NCBI GenBank assembly: GCA_001830045.1
Contig: MIDA01000030.1
Coordinates: 1-53,837, forward strand
Length of the DNA: 53,837 bases
Direction of reading: 5' to 3'
Source: Tenericutes bacterium RIFOXYA12_FULL_35_10
Lineage (GTDB): Bacteria > Bacillota_I > Bacilli_A > Acholeplasmatales > Acholeplasmataceae
The notes under the pieces: generated by a model
The model's input: the letters and a program-made list of their open reading frames with translations, nothing else
Told to the model about the DNA's origin: nothing
Database searches by the model: none
Shown: in pieces, positions 40,895 to 48,437 of the stretch
How the letters are laid out: every line of letters starts with the position of its first letter
How positions within the stretch are numbered: position 1 is the stretch's first letter
Program-made: the position numbers and the translations under genes

Positions 40895-41431
40895 ATGCTC
40901 AATTTAGATAGAATCAGCAAAAAAATCATTGAACAAAGAAAAAAACTCAATCTGACACAACAAGAACTTGCTGATGCACTCTATGTTTCACGCCAAGCCG
41001 TTAGCAAATGGGAAATGGGGAAAAGCTTACCCAGCCTCGATGTGTTATTAGAAATGACAAAACTCTTTGCAATCACCATTGATTATTTAATGGATGATGT
41101 TGATCTAAAAGAAGACGATTATCAGATCATGTTCATGCAATACCCTAGGGAGTCTGTGATCTATCACTTTTTAAATCAACACGATTTAAACCTACATGTT
41201 AAGTACATATTTTATTTACTAGAACCTAAAGAAAGAAAACAAATGATTGATCAAGTGCTTCATCAACTCATCAAACTTGATATGAATGCTTTATGGATAT
41301 GTTTAAGTCCAGATGAAAGAATGTATGTGATTGCAAATATGTTATCTAAGGGATTAAAAGAAGAGTTATTCTCTCTTGTTCATATGATGACAAATGAAGA
41401 AAAAAAGATGATGAATTTATTCATCGATTAA
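40895..41431 (+). CDS. XRE-family transcriptional regulator with helical C-terminal repeats
   Basis: 178 aa. Residues 8-65 form an HTH_3 DNA-binding domain: IIEQRKKLNLTQQELADALYVSRQAVSKWEMGKSLPSLDVLLEMTKLFAITIDYLM. The C-terminal 100 residues hold three repeats of the pattern L-x-P-x-E-R-x-x-x-I: YLLEPKERKQMIDQVLH, ICLSPDERMYVIANMLS and HMMTNEEKKMMNLFI. These resemble the repeats of the next gene, 10 bases downstream. Strong AAGGAGG site. It probably controls its own operon; the signal is unknown. Confidence 0.88.
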   Translation: MLNLDRISKKIIEQRKKLNLTQQELADALYVSRQAVSKWEMGKSLPSLDVLLEMTKLFAITIDYLMDDVDLKEDDYQIMFMQYPRESVIYHFLNQHDLNLHVKYIFYLLEPKERKQMIDQVLHQLIKLDMNALWICLSPDERMYVIANMLSKGLKEELFSLVHMMTNEEKKMMNLFID

Positions 41432-41441
41432 GGAGAAAACC

Positions 41442-41834
41442 ATGAAATATACCGATTTATTACCGTTTTTAGACAGAGAAGAACTCAATAAAGTTGTTCA
41501 AGAAGTCATGAATGGTGAACTAAAGAATGTCAAACTGGATGCACTGTTCCCATTCTTAGATCGCACAACATTAAATGAGCTCGTACAACATTTTATTGAG
41601 AAAAAGGATGCGAAAATGTTACAACGTATGCTGCCTTTTATCTCAAGAAAGAGCGTTGAACTGATTTATCAAAGTGCAGAAAAAGGAGAAATTCCTAATT
41701 TTGAAGTTGAACAATGTATTCCTTTCTTAGGTTCAGATCAAATTAAACAAATATTTAGAGATTTAATTCAAAAGGAATCAAGTGAAACTGAAAGTGATGA
41801 GGATGACCAAGAAGATGAAGAGGAAAATGAATAA
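41442..41834 (+). CDS. Four-repeat helical protein paired with the XRE regulator
   Basis: 130 aa with four tandem repeats of about 30 residues beginning LLPFLDREELN, LFPFLDRTTLN, MLPFISRKSVE and CIPFLGSDQIK, each a probable helix pair. The last 20 residues are almost all Asp, Glu and Ser. No signal peptide or membrane segment. It is co-transcribed with an XRE protein that carries degenerate versions of the same repeat, so the two may interact and modulate DNA binding. The acidic tail could mimic DNA or bind a basic surface. No family name is known to me. Confidence 0.75.
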   Translation: MKYTDLLPFLDREELNKVVQEVMNGELKNVKLDALFPFLDRTTLNELVQHFIEKKDAKMLQRMLPFISRKSVELIYQSAEKGEIPNFEVEQCIPFLGSDQIKQIFRDLIQKESSETESDEDDQEDEEENE

Positions 41835-41863
41835 AGTTCATTTCTAAAAATCTTCTTTCAGAT

Positions 41864-41913
41864 AAAGTACCAGAATAGAATGAGCCTACACATTCAATCT
41901 CTGGTACTTTTTG
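41864..41913 (+). terminator. Intrinsic terminator of the XRE operon
   Basis: AAAGTACCAG/CTGGTACTTT, a 10-bp perfect stem with ATG/CAT pairing in the loop, followed by TTG. Confidence 0.88.
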
Positions 41914-42001
41914 ATTTAGGAGTCATCCTATTGCACGATATTTGGTGTATACTTGATAGTAAGAAAGTACAAAGATCATCTCACTAAAGGAGGATTTAGA
42001 A

Positions 42002-42505
42002 ATGAAGAAGTTTTATATGAAACAAAAGGTTTTCTCGTTTGGAGAAAAATATAATATTTTTGATGAAAACCAAAATGTGGTTTACCATGTCAAAGGTAAA
42101 GTCTTTTCGATACATAACAAGCTTGATATGTATAAGAATGAAGAACTTATTTTTCATATGGAAAGAAAACTTTTTCGTTTTTTACCTGAGTATACACTTT
42201 TTACTCCGGATGGTAATATTGTAGCAACCATCAAGAAGAACTTTGCATTCTTTGGTGGGAAACTCACAATAACAAGTTCTTATGGTGATATGGAGATAAT
42301 TGGTCAAGTATGGCAAAGAGATTTCCATTTGAATAAAGATGGAAAAGAAGTCATGAGTGTTCATAAGAAATGGATTTCATGGGGAGATTCTTATGAAATT
42401 AGTATTTCAGATGATGAAAAAGTTTCTTATTATGTAGCACTATCTATCTTAATTGATGTTATTTTTCATCAAGATTCCAATCATTCGCACAGTACACACC
42501 ATTAA
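42002..42505 (+). CDS. LURP-one-related (LOR) family protein
   Basis: 167 aa, AAAGGAGGA site. It is predicted as a beta-barrel with a central helix, like Tubby C-terminal/LOR proteins: FYMKQKVFSFGEKYNIFDENQNVVYHVKG, FSIHNKLDMYKNEELIFHMERKLF, and PDGNIVATIKKNF. The C-terminal part ends in a His-rich tail (HSHSTHH). Bacterial members are uncharacterised. It is probably cytoplasmic, perhaps membrane-peripheral. The gap to pheA is 37 bases, so the two may be co-transcribed, but no functional link is apparent. Confidence 0.8.
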   Translation: MKKFYMKQKVFSFGEKYNIFDENQNVVYHVKGKVFSIHNKLDMYKNEELIFHMERKLFRFLPEYTLFTPDGNIVATIKKNFAFFGGKLTITSSYGDMEIIGQVWQRDFHLNKDGKEVMSVHKKWISWGDSYEISISDDEKVSYYVALSILIDVIFHQDSNHSHSTHH

Positions 42506-42542
42506 TTTAAAAACTTACACTTAGATAAAACGAGGATTTTAG

Positions 42543-43352
42543 ATGAACAAAATAGCCATTTTAGGACCGAAACGCACCTATTCAGATGTTTGTTTTCAAC
42601 AATTTTGTGTGAAAACAAACCAAGAAATACATCCTTATTATTTCAATACAATTCATCAAGTGGTCATGAAGGGCAGCGAACTTGGTTATGCAATTCTTCC
42701 TTTTGAAAACACTTTAGATGGCTATGTTCAGCATCATATGGACTTACTTCTAAAAAGTGGTTTAAAGATTGATGCTGAAATAAATCTACCGATCACATTC
42801 GATTTTGTCTATAAAGAAGCAGCAAAACATCTTTATGTTCAATATGTCACAAAGAATCAATGTTTAGATTTTATTGAAAGCCATAAAGACTTAAAGATTT
42901 TCATCACTGATAGTAATGTTGAGTCTTATGAAAAATATAGAGATGACCCCTTTGGAGCAGCTCTTGTCCCACATCACCTTATTGAAGGACATGAACTGGT
43001 CATAGGTGATGTTGCTGATGAGAAAGAAAATCAAACGCGTTTTTTAATCGTAAGTCAGAAAAAACCAGAACTCAAACGTTACATAGATAAAGAATCATTT
43101 AAGGTCTCAATCGTGATTACTCCGTATAAAGATCGACCAGGTTTACTTTTTGATTTATTAAAATCTTTTGCTGAAGAAAATGTCAATTTGATTTCGATTA
43201 TGTCACGACCAACGAAAAAACAATTAGGTACATATCATTTTTTTATTGAACTCTTGAGTAGTCAATCATCATATAGAGTTGTCATATCAATCTTAGATGA
43301 ACTCAAAAAAGACTTTGATGTCAATGTATTAGGTGTATATCAAGAACTATAA
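42543..43352 (+). CDS. pheA: Prephenate dehydratase
   Basis: 269 aa. It converts prephenate to phenylpyruvate in phenylalanine synthesis. Motifs: ILGPKRTYSD, LPFENTLDGYV, and ENQTRFLIV, which contains the catalytic TRF. A C-terminal ACT domain follows, VITPYKDRPGLLFDLLKSFAEENVNLISIMSRP then GTYHFFIEL, the ESRP-like region that binds phenylalanine for feedback inhibition. Monofunctional, with no chorismate mutase fused. CGAGGA precedes the ATG. Confidence 0.92.
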   Translation: MNKIAILGPKRTYSDVCFQQFCVKTNQEIHPYYFNTIHQVVMKGSELGYAILPFENTLDGYVQHHMDLLLKSGLKIDAEINLPITFDFVYKEAAKHLYVQYVTKNQCLDFIESHKDLKIFITDSNVESYEKYRDDPFGAALVPHHLIEGHELVIGDVADEKENQTRFLIVSQKKPELKRYIDKESFKVSIVITPYKDRPGLLFDLLKSFAEENVNLISIMSRPTKKQLGTYHFFIELLSSQSSYRVVISILDELKKDFDVNVLGVYQEL

Positions 43353-43359
43353 AAATCCG

Positions 43360-43569
43360 TTATGCATGATTCTAATTTCTATGCGATTAATCGCGAAGAT
43401 ATCAGTTTAGTGAGAGGTTTCACCAGTCAGATAGAAGAAATATAGATTCCAGTTGGAGTTAGACATATTCTCTTTATGCTAACGATGCCAATACTTGTAG
43501 TATTCCTGTCATTAAGGATGAAGATAACAAATGTTCCAAGGAAAAAGAAGTTTGTAAAATAAATCTATA
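43360..43569 (+). pseudogene. Possible remnant of a coding region
   Basis: Two short coding-like pieces occur in different frames: MHDSNFYAINREDISLVRGFTSQ (from 43363) and YSLYANDANTCSIPVIKDEDN... (to the stop at 43569). The second is polar and non-repetitive, like an extracellular protein tail. A frameshift and a stop separate them. This may be the eroded end of a gene beside the insertion sequence, or coincidence. The rest of the 43353-43728 gap holds only hairpins. Confidence 0.25.
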
Positions 43570-43584
43570 AATGATCAATGAAAA

Positions 43585-43611
43585 GATGTTAACGATAAGT
43601 TAGCATTTTTT
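43585..43611 (+). terminator. Intrinsic terminator
   Basis: ATGTTAAC/GTTAGCAT stem (one G-U), followed by TTTTTT. Directly after it, TATTTACTAG (43611-43620) and CTAGTAAATA (43636-43645) form a further 10-bp inverted repeat. Confidence 0.7.
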
Positions 43612-43682
43612 TATTTACTAGGAAAGTTCGTCTTTTCTAGTAAATAGTTATTTTATAGACTAAAGCCAATTAGTATAATAAC

Positions 43683-43704
43683 AAAAAGCCTAATTTCAAT
43701 AGGC
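43683..43704 (-). terminator. Terminator of the IS91-type unit
   Basis: On the minus strand GCCTA/TAGGC with a 7-base loop is followed by TTTTTG, 25 bases after the zinc-ribbon gene. Confidence 0.7.
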
Positions 43705-43728
43705 GAAATAGAGATGGAGTTTATATGT

Positions 43729-44043
43729 TTATTCGATTAAATCTCTAGGAAACATAATGCCTTTCTTAACATTGCATGTGGTGCACATGATATAAGGCAA
43801 ACCGTTAGTATTAAAGTTTAAATGAAGAAGAGATTCATAGGAGAACTCAATTTCTCTTCCACATCTTTGACATTTCAACCAAACTTTAGGTTCAGACAAC
43901 AGATGGTCAGGATTTTTCGGATCAAAGATGCGTGAACCATCCCATTCAGTTTGGTCACCAAACTCTTTGATGAGACTTTGAATTTCTTCATCTGAGCGAG
44001 GATTTCTGTGGACTTTAAATTTTAAATTCATCTTACATACCAA
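43729..44043 (-). CDS. Zinc-ribbon protein linked to the transposase
   Basis: Up to 104 aa. Two CxxC pairs, CQRC and CTTC, about 34 residues apart, could form one zinc ribbon (LKCQRCGREIEF and YIMCTTCNVKKGIMFP). The N-terminal half is basic (LKFKVHRNPRSDEEIQSLIKEF). The start is unclear: TTG 44043 in the ORF track, or ATG 44031; neither has a good ribosome site. It lies 10 bases after the transposase gene and shares its terminator, so it probably belongs to the element. Role unknown; a nucleic-acid-binding accessory is plausible. Confidence 0.65.
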   Translation of the reverse strand: MVCKMNLKFKVHRNPRSDEEIQSLIKEFGDQTEWDGSRIFDPKNPDHLLSEPKVWLKCQRCGREIEFSYESLLHLNFNTNGLPYIMCTTCNVKKGIMFPRDLIE

Positions 44044-44053
44044 CTTTCTTTAG

Positions 44054-45241
44054 CTAAGGATAGTGGGAAGACTCGAACTCATATTTCATCGTCGCACCAC
44101 AAGGACATAATAAAGGATCAAACTTGAATGTTTGATGGATAAGGTTTTTCCATTTTAAAGGAACCAAGGATTTAAAATGCATTTTCTTCTTATAATTTGG
44201 GATAAATCTTCTACCTTTGGAAGCATAGACTCCATAATAACGGATCATTTTAAATTGGTGTTCAGGAATGTGCACAATCAATTTCTTAATGAATTCGTAG
44301 ATGTCCTCAGTGACAGTAATTGTCCCACACTTTTCTTCATCAGGCAGAAGATCATCCTCGTGAGGTTCATAGGTGTAGGTAATCTGCCTTTTGACATGAT
44401 CGACATCCTCGATGCGGGATTCAGCCATGACGGGTCTTCCTGTGTATCTCAGGACGTATTCAATGAGACCTTTTTGAGATTTAACATCTGTGCTTGGACC
44501 ATAGACATAAAAGCCATTCTCTTTTGAGGTATAAAGCGCACACTTCTCTTTATAGAACCCGTGACCGAGTTCTTGATGGAGTAAGTCTAGAAGTGTCTTC
44601 ATAAAGGATTTTCTCAAGAGTTCAAAGTTAAAATAAGTTAAGGGTTTAAATTCACCGGATTTATTAATCATCCCTTCGGAGACGAGAGCATGAATATGGC
44701 AGTTGAAATTCAAAGCTCTTCCAAACGTATGGCATACCAAGACATATCCAAGTTTCCAACGTTTTGATTTTCCGTGTTTAAGCGATAAATATTGAAGCGT
44801 CTGATTCACGGCTTCAAACAATATATTGAGTCTTAGACGGTCTTGTCTAAAATAGATTCTAAGTGAGTCAGGTATCGTAAACGTGATATGTCTATGGGGG
44901 CAATCCATCAATATATTCGAGGTGAATACTGCACGTTGCTTGGCGTATTTGACCCCACAACTGTTACAAAAGCGAGATTTACAGGAGTTATAGACAACCA
45001 TAAAGTTATCACAGTTTGGACAACTGAAAAAAGAATAACCAAGATCTGGTGTTCTACACTTCATCATTCTTTCAACGTTAGCAAAGACAACGGGTCTTAT
45101 GTTCAATTTAGGATTGTCTAAAAGAAAGTCAGACCAATAGTCTCTAAAGATATCAACAATAGTATATCCTTGACGATTAATTTTAAGATTGGAATGTCTA
45201 AGATATTCATTGACAATGTTTACAGGATATGTGTTCACCAT
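44054..45241 (-). CDS. IS91-family HUH transposase
   Basis: 395 aa from the ATG at 45241 (AAAGGTGG upstream); the ORF-track GTG is three codons earlier. The N-terminal zinc finger is CPNCDNFMVVYNSCKSRFCNSCG. The HUH metal motif is FNCHIHALVSEG. The catalytic tyrosine region is FKMIRYYGVYASKGRR. LIEYVLRYTGRPVMAESRI is the conserved PF04986 (Y2_Tnp) core, and a second CPCG site lies at the C-terminus (LLCPCGATM). These enzymes move DNA as a single strand by rolling-circle transposition. The reading frame is intact, so it may be active. Confidence 0.93.
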   Translation of the reverse strand: MVNTYPVNIVNEYLRHSNLKINRQGYTIVDIFRDYWSDFLLDNPKLNIRPVVFANVERMMKCRTPDLGYSFFSCPNCDNFMVVYNSCKSRFCNSCGVKYAKQRAVFTSNILMDCPHRHITFTIPDSLRIYFRQDRLRLNILFEAVNQTLQYLSLKHGKSKRWKLGYVLVCHTFGRALNFNCHIHALVSEGMINKSGEFKPLTYFNFELLRKSFMKTLLDLLHQELGHGFYKEKCALYTSKENGFYVYGPSTDVKSQKGLIEYVLRYTGRPVMAESRIEDVDHVKRQITYTYEPHEDDLLPDEEKCGTITVTEDIYEFIKKLIVHIPEHQFKMIRYYGVYASKGRRFIPNYKKKMHFKSLVPLKWKNLIHQTFKFDPLLCPCGATMKYEFESSHYP

Positions 45242-45301
45242 CTCACCCACCTTTATTATAAAGGAAAAACCCGTAGTTCAAAACCACAGGTTTTAGTAAA
45301 G

Positions 45302-45322
45302 GGTGATTTATCACCTATTTTT
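45302..45322 (+). terminator. Small hairpin with T-run before the his promoter
   Basis: GGTGA-TTTA-TCACC followed by TATTTTTT. It would block + strand readthrough into the his leader, or be part of the insertion sequence end. Confidence 0.6.
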
Positions 45323-45342
45323 TATGAATTTAAGCATACATC

Positions 45343-45371
45343 TTGAAATGTCATAAGTGTCATGCTATAAT
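45343..45371 (+). promoter_or_regulatory. Histidine operon promoter
   Basis: TTGAAA and TATAAT exactly 17 bases apart, with TGC extending the -10. The predicted start is near 45378, about 190 bases before hisZ. Confidence 0.85.
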
Positions 45372-45416
45372 TCAATTAACGCTTTACTATGATAAAGTGA
45401 TAAAGGGGTTAACATA

Positions 45417-45455
45417 ATGATGCTTCGTTCTTATTTACATCTTCATCATCATTAA
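45417..45455 (+). CDS. hisL: Histidine leader peptide MMLRSYLHLHHH
   Basis: Twelve codons, ATG ATG CTT CGT TCT TAT TTA CAT CTT CAT CAT CAT TAA, with AAGGGG 8 bases upstream. Four of the last five sense codons are histidine. It lies between the his promoter and a terminator ahead of hisZ, which is the arrangement of amino-acid leader peptides that sense charged tRNA-His through ribosome speed. It is too short for the ORF track. A chance run of His codons at this exact place is very unlikely. Confidence 0.92.
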   Translation: MMLRSYLHLHHH

Positions 45456-45547
45456 CTAAAGGGATGTACGATATCGTGTACAAGCCCTATTAAGCATATA
45501 GGACTTATACACTCAAACAATGAAATGAGTGGACATAGTCTACTCAT
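45436..45547 (+). promoter_or_regulatory. Histidine attenuator (alternative RNA pairings A-F)
   Basis: A: TACATC (45436-45441, containing the first His codon) pairs with B: GATGTA (45463-45468). B:C is TGTAC/GTACA (45465-45469, 45478-45482) plus GGG/CCC. C:D is GTA-AAG-CCTAT/ATAGG-CTT-TAC (45478-45490, 45498-45510). D:E is GACT...CACTCA (45502-45515) with TGAGTG...AGTC (45526-45540), the antiterminator. E:F is the terminator. Stalling at His codons frees B, giving B:C and D:E and readthrough. Translation to the stop covers B, giving C:D and E:F and termination. Drawn by hand, not energy-calculated. Confidence 0.8.
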
Positions 45548-45552
45548 TTTTT
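45525..45552 (+). terminator. Attenuator terminator before hisZ
   Basis: ATGAGTGGAC/GTCTACTCAT, a 10-bp stem with one G-U pair and an ATA loop, followed by TTTTTT. It lies 19 bases before the hisZ start. Confidence 0.93.
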
Positions 45553-45570
45553 ATAACTAAGGAGAATAAC

Positions 45571-46512
45571 ATGACATTTTTAAATATGATGGATGAATTA
45601 AACTATCAGCGTACGAAATATGATCTTAATCAAAAATTATCACAACTCATTAATCAGGAAGGTTATATTTCTTTTGAACCAGATTTTTTTGAAGATTATG
45701 AAAATTTTATGTTGAAAAATAGACGAGTTAAAAAAGAAAATATGGTTAAAATGATTGATCAAGATGGACGGATATTAGTGCTGCGTCCAGATATCACTAC
45801 ACTTCTTATGAGACAGATAGTTCCAAAGTGGCAACAAGATTCTGTCATTAGACTGTTTTACCATTCAACCATTTTTAAAAGAAATGCACTTGGCAAACTG
45901 GATACACAAAGACAATTTGGTGTAGAACTTCTTGGTGAGAAACGTATTGAGGCAGATCTTGAAATATTAAGTATCGTTTCAAAAGTTTTAGATACACTGG
46001 ATGTTGATTATGTTGTTGAATTGAGTGATACGCGTTTTCTTGATTTTATGATGAGTGAATTAAACCTGAATGAAAAAGAACAAAATGAATTCAAAGATAT
46101 CTTATTTCGAAAAAGCAGTTATGATTTAATGCGTTTTACTGAATCAAAGACCATGAGTAAAGCGATGTCTTTACTCTTAGATAACATTTTTTCACTTCAA
46201 GGTTCAATCGAAGATGTTGAGAAAAAGATGAGCAAGCTATACTTTAATGAAGTGATTCAATCCATTTTTAATGATTTAAAAAAGCGATTAGCGCTCGTCA
46301 ATCGAAAGAAAAAGTGGATGGTGGATTTATCTTTAGTGTCAACGTATGACTATTATGAAGGCATTCTTTTTAAAGGTTTTATTCACGGGAGTAACAATGC
46401 CGTGTTAAGTGGTGGAAGATATGATCCACTGACTGAACAATATGGAAAAAAAATACCTGCTATCGGTTTTACCTTAAATACGCAAGAACTTGTAAAAGAG
46501 GTTTTAAGATGA
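45571..46512 (+). CDS. hisZ: ATP phosphoribosyltransferase regulatory subunit
   Basis: 313 aa from the ATG at 45571 after AAGGAGAATAAC; the ORF-track start at 45529 lies in the terminator and is rejected. It is a catalytically inactive relative of histidyl-tRNA synthetase with class II features: FEPDFFEDYENFML, ILVLRPDITTLLMRQI (motif 2-like), KLDTQRQFGVELLG, and a C-terminal GGRYDPLTEQYG. It joins short-form HisG in an octamer needed for activity and histidine feedback. It overlaps hisG by 4 bases. Confidence 0.92.
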   Translation: MTFLNMMDELNYQRTKYDLNQKLSQLINQEGYISFEPDFFEDYENFMLKNRRVKKENMVKMIDQDGRILVLRPDITTLLMRQIVPKWQQDSVIRLFYHSTIFKRNALGKLDTQRQFGVELLGEKRIEADLEILSIVSKVLDTLDVDYVVELSDTRFLDFMMSELNLNEKEQNEFKDILFRKSSYDLMRFTESKTMSKAMSLLLDNIFSLQGSIEDVEKKMSKLYFNEVIQSIFNDLKKRLALVNRKKKWMVDLSLVSTYDYYEGILFKGFIHGSNNAVLSGGRYDPLTEQYGKKIPAIGFTLNTQELVKEVLR

Positions 46513-47141
46513 TGAACCCTACCTACTTAACGATTGCTCTTCCCAAAGGAAGATTAGGCGATGAAGCCATTCAACGGTTTAAAGCTATAGGTTATGGTGA
46601 TGCTATTGATAGCGATTCAAGAAAATTAGTGTTTGTTGATGAAGTCAAAAAATTAACATTCATGCTTGTTAAACCAAGTGATGTGATCACTTATGTTGAA
46701 AAAGGTGTTGCTGATTTAGGAATTATTGGATCTGATTCACTTTTGGAAGATGAACGAAATTTATATGAGTTATTACCGCTTGGTTTTGGTTACTGTTATT
46801 TTGCTGTTGCAGGGAAAAAAGGAGAGATCATTTATCAAAGAGATGATGTCTTAAAGATTGCTACAAAGTATCCTAATGTGACAAAAGCATATTTTAAACA
46901 AAAAAATCAGGCTATTGAAGTCATTAAACTCAATGGTTCAGTCGAACTAGCACCCTTAGTTGGGTTGTCTGATGTCATTGTTGATATTGTTGAAACCGGA
47001 AAAACACTCATTGCTAATGGTCTTGATGTAATAGAAAAAATGATGGATGTAAGTGCAAGACTTATATCAAATCCCGTATCTTATCGGTTTAAAAACGAAA
47101 TCATTACAGATCTGATGGACCAATTAAAGAAAGTAGGATAA
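46509..47141 (+). CDS. hisG: ATP phosphoribosyltransferase, short form
   Basis: 210 aa. It joins ATP and PRPP, the first committed step of histidine synthesis. The N-terminus TIALPKGRLGDEAI, VKPSDVITYVEKGVADLGIIGSD and the PRPP-binding-like KLNGSVELAPLVGLSDVIVDIVETGKTL are diagnostic. It lacks the C-terminal regulatory domain of long HisG, which fits the presence of hisZ just upstream. AAGAGG lies 7 bases before the ATG. Confidence 0.95.
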   Translation: MMNPTYLTIALPKGRLGDEAIQRFKAIGYGDAIDSDSRKLVFVDEVKKLTFMLVKPSDVITYVEKGVADLGIIGSDSLLEDERNLYELLPLGFGYCYFAVAGKKGEIIYQRDDVLKIATKYPNVTKAYFKQKNQAIEVIKLNGSVELAPLVGLSDVIVDIVETGKTLIANGLDVIEKMMDVSARLISNPVSYRFKNEIITDLMDQLKKVG

Positions 47142-47145
47142 ACCC

Positions 47146-48432
47146 ATGTTAACCATAATTGAAAAACAAGATCAAAAAAAGTTTATTGATCGCATACTCA
47201 AACGATCACAAATGAATGATGAAAAAGTGATTCAAACGGTAGATATCATCATAAAACAGGTGAAAGCCTATGGTGATGAAGCTTTATTCAATTACACGAG
47301 AGCACTCGACGGTGCAGAGCTAACCACGTTTAGAGTGTCTGATGAAGAAATGAATGAAGCGTTCAAATCCATAGATCCACTACTTTTAGCAGACTTAAAA
47401 AAAGCAATGAGCAATATTCAGTTTTATCATGAAAAACAAAAGATCTCATCCTTTGAATATGAAAAAGAAAAAGGTATTATCATTGGTCAACGGGTAAGTG
47501 CAATTGAAAGTGTCGGTATTTATGTTCCAGGTGGAACAGCAGCCTATCCCTCAACCGTTTTAATGAATGTGATTCCTGCAAAAATTGCAGGAGTAAAACG
47601 GATTGTCATGATCACACCACCGAATAAACAAGGCAAAATTAACACAAACATTTTAGCAGCCGCTTATCTATCAGGTGTTGATGAAATTTATAAAATTGGT
47701 GGTGCACAAGGGATTGCTGCATTAGCCTATGGGACAAACAGTATTCCCAAAGTATCTAAAATCGTTGGTCCAGGTAACATGTATGTTGCTATGGCTAAAA
47801 AGATGGTTTCAGGTGTTGTGGGCATTGATATGATCGCAGGTCCATCTGAGGTTTTAATCATTGCTGATGAGATAGCAAATCCCAGATATATCGCATGTGA
47901 TCTTATGGCTCAAGCCGAACATGATCCATCTGCAGCAGCGATGTTAATTACAACGAGCAAATCCTTAGCAGAACAAGTGAATAAGATGATTGAAGAAGAA
48001 ATAAAGAGCTTAAGTAGAAGTGAGATTATTCTTACTTCGTTTAAAAACTTTGGAGCCATCTTAATCACTGATAATTTAAGGGAAGCGGTTCAGATTACTA
48101 ATCAAATTGCACCTGAACATTTAGAAATATTAACAGAATCAGATGATGAAATCTTTGAACTTATTGAGAACGCGGGATCGATTTTTTTAGGGGGTTATAC
48201 ACCTGAACCCGTAGGTGATTATTTTGCAGGACCTAATCATACACTTCCAACCAGTGGCACAGCAACGTTTTCGTCCGCTTTATCAGTGTTAGATTTTATG
48301 AAGAAAAGTTCCTATGTCAGATATACCAAAGAAGCATTACTTGATGCTAAAGATAGCATCATTAGACTTGCAGAATCTGAACAGTTAACCGCTCACGCAA
48401 GATCGATTGAAGTGAGATTTAGAAAGAGTTGA
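47146..48432 (+). CDS. hisD: Histidinol dehydrogenase
   Basis: 428 aa. It oxidises histidinol in two NAD-dependent steps to histidine, the last reactions of the pathway. Motifs: VGIYVPGGTAAYPSTVLMNVIPAK, GAQGIAALAYGT, VGPGNMYVAMAKK, DMIAGPSEVLIIAD, AQAEHDPSAAAML (zinc ligand region), IAPEHLEIL, and AGPNHTLPTSGTATFSS. It lies 4 bases after hisG. The stop overlaps the region of the hisC start. Confidence 0.96.
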   Translation: MLTIIEKQDQKKFIDRILKRSQMNDEKVIQTVDIIIKQVKAYGDEALFNYTRALDGAELTTFRVSDEEMNEAFKSIDPLLLADLKKAMSNIQFYHEKQKISSFEYEKEKGIIIGQRVSAIESVGIYVPGGTAAYPSTVLMNVIPAKIAGVKRIVMITPPNKQGKINTNILAAAYLSGVDEIYKIGGAQGIAALAYGTNSIPKVSKIVGPGNMYVAMAKKMVSGVVGIDMIAGPSEVLIIADEIANPRYIACDLMAQAEHDPSAAAMLITTSKSLAEQVNKMIEEEIKSLSRSEIILTSFKNFGAILITDNLREAVQITNQIAPEHLEILTESDDEIFELIENAGSIFLGGYTPEPVGDYFAGPNHTLPTSGTATFSSALSVLDFMKKSSYVRYTKEALLDAKDSIIRLAESEQLTAHARSIEVRFRKS

Positions 48433-48437
48433 GTAAC

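Larger units (their letters stand above)
43729..45250 (-). mobile_element. IS91-type insertion sequence (ends not resolved)
   Basis: It comprises the HUH transposase and the zinc-ribbon gene. IS91 elements have no terminal inverted repeats and make no target duplication, so the exact ends (oriIS/terIS) cannot be placed from one copy. It lies between pheA and the histidine operon, whose promoter begins less than 100 bases away. A hairpin at 45302-45322 may belong to the element's end. Confidence 0.7.

Noticed and set aside
45411-45560. T-box riboswitch ahead of the his operon
   Set aside because: AAGGGATGTACG slightly recalls the T-box motif, but the invariant AGGGTGGTACCGCG core is absent. 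The transcript starts too close for a T-box stem I, and a His-rich leader peptide explains the region better.
45529-45570. Upstream start of hisZ in the ORF track
   Set aside because: It lies inside the attenuator terminator; the ATG at 45571 follows AAGGAG and fits the family N-terminus.
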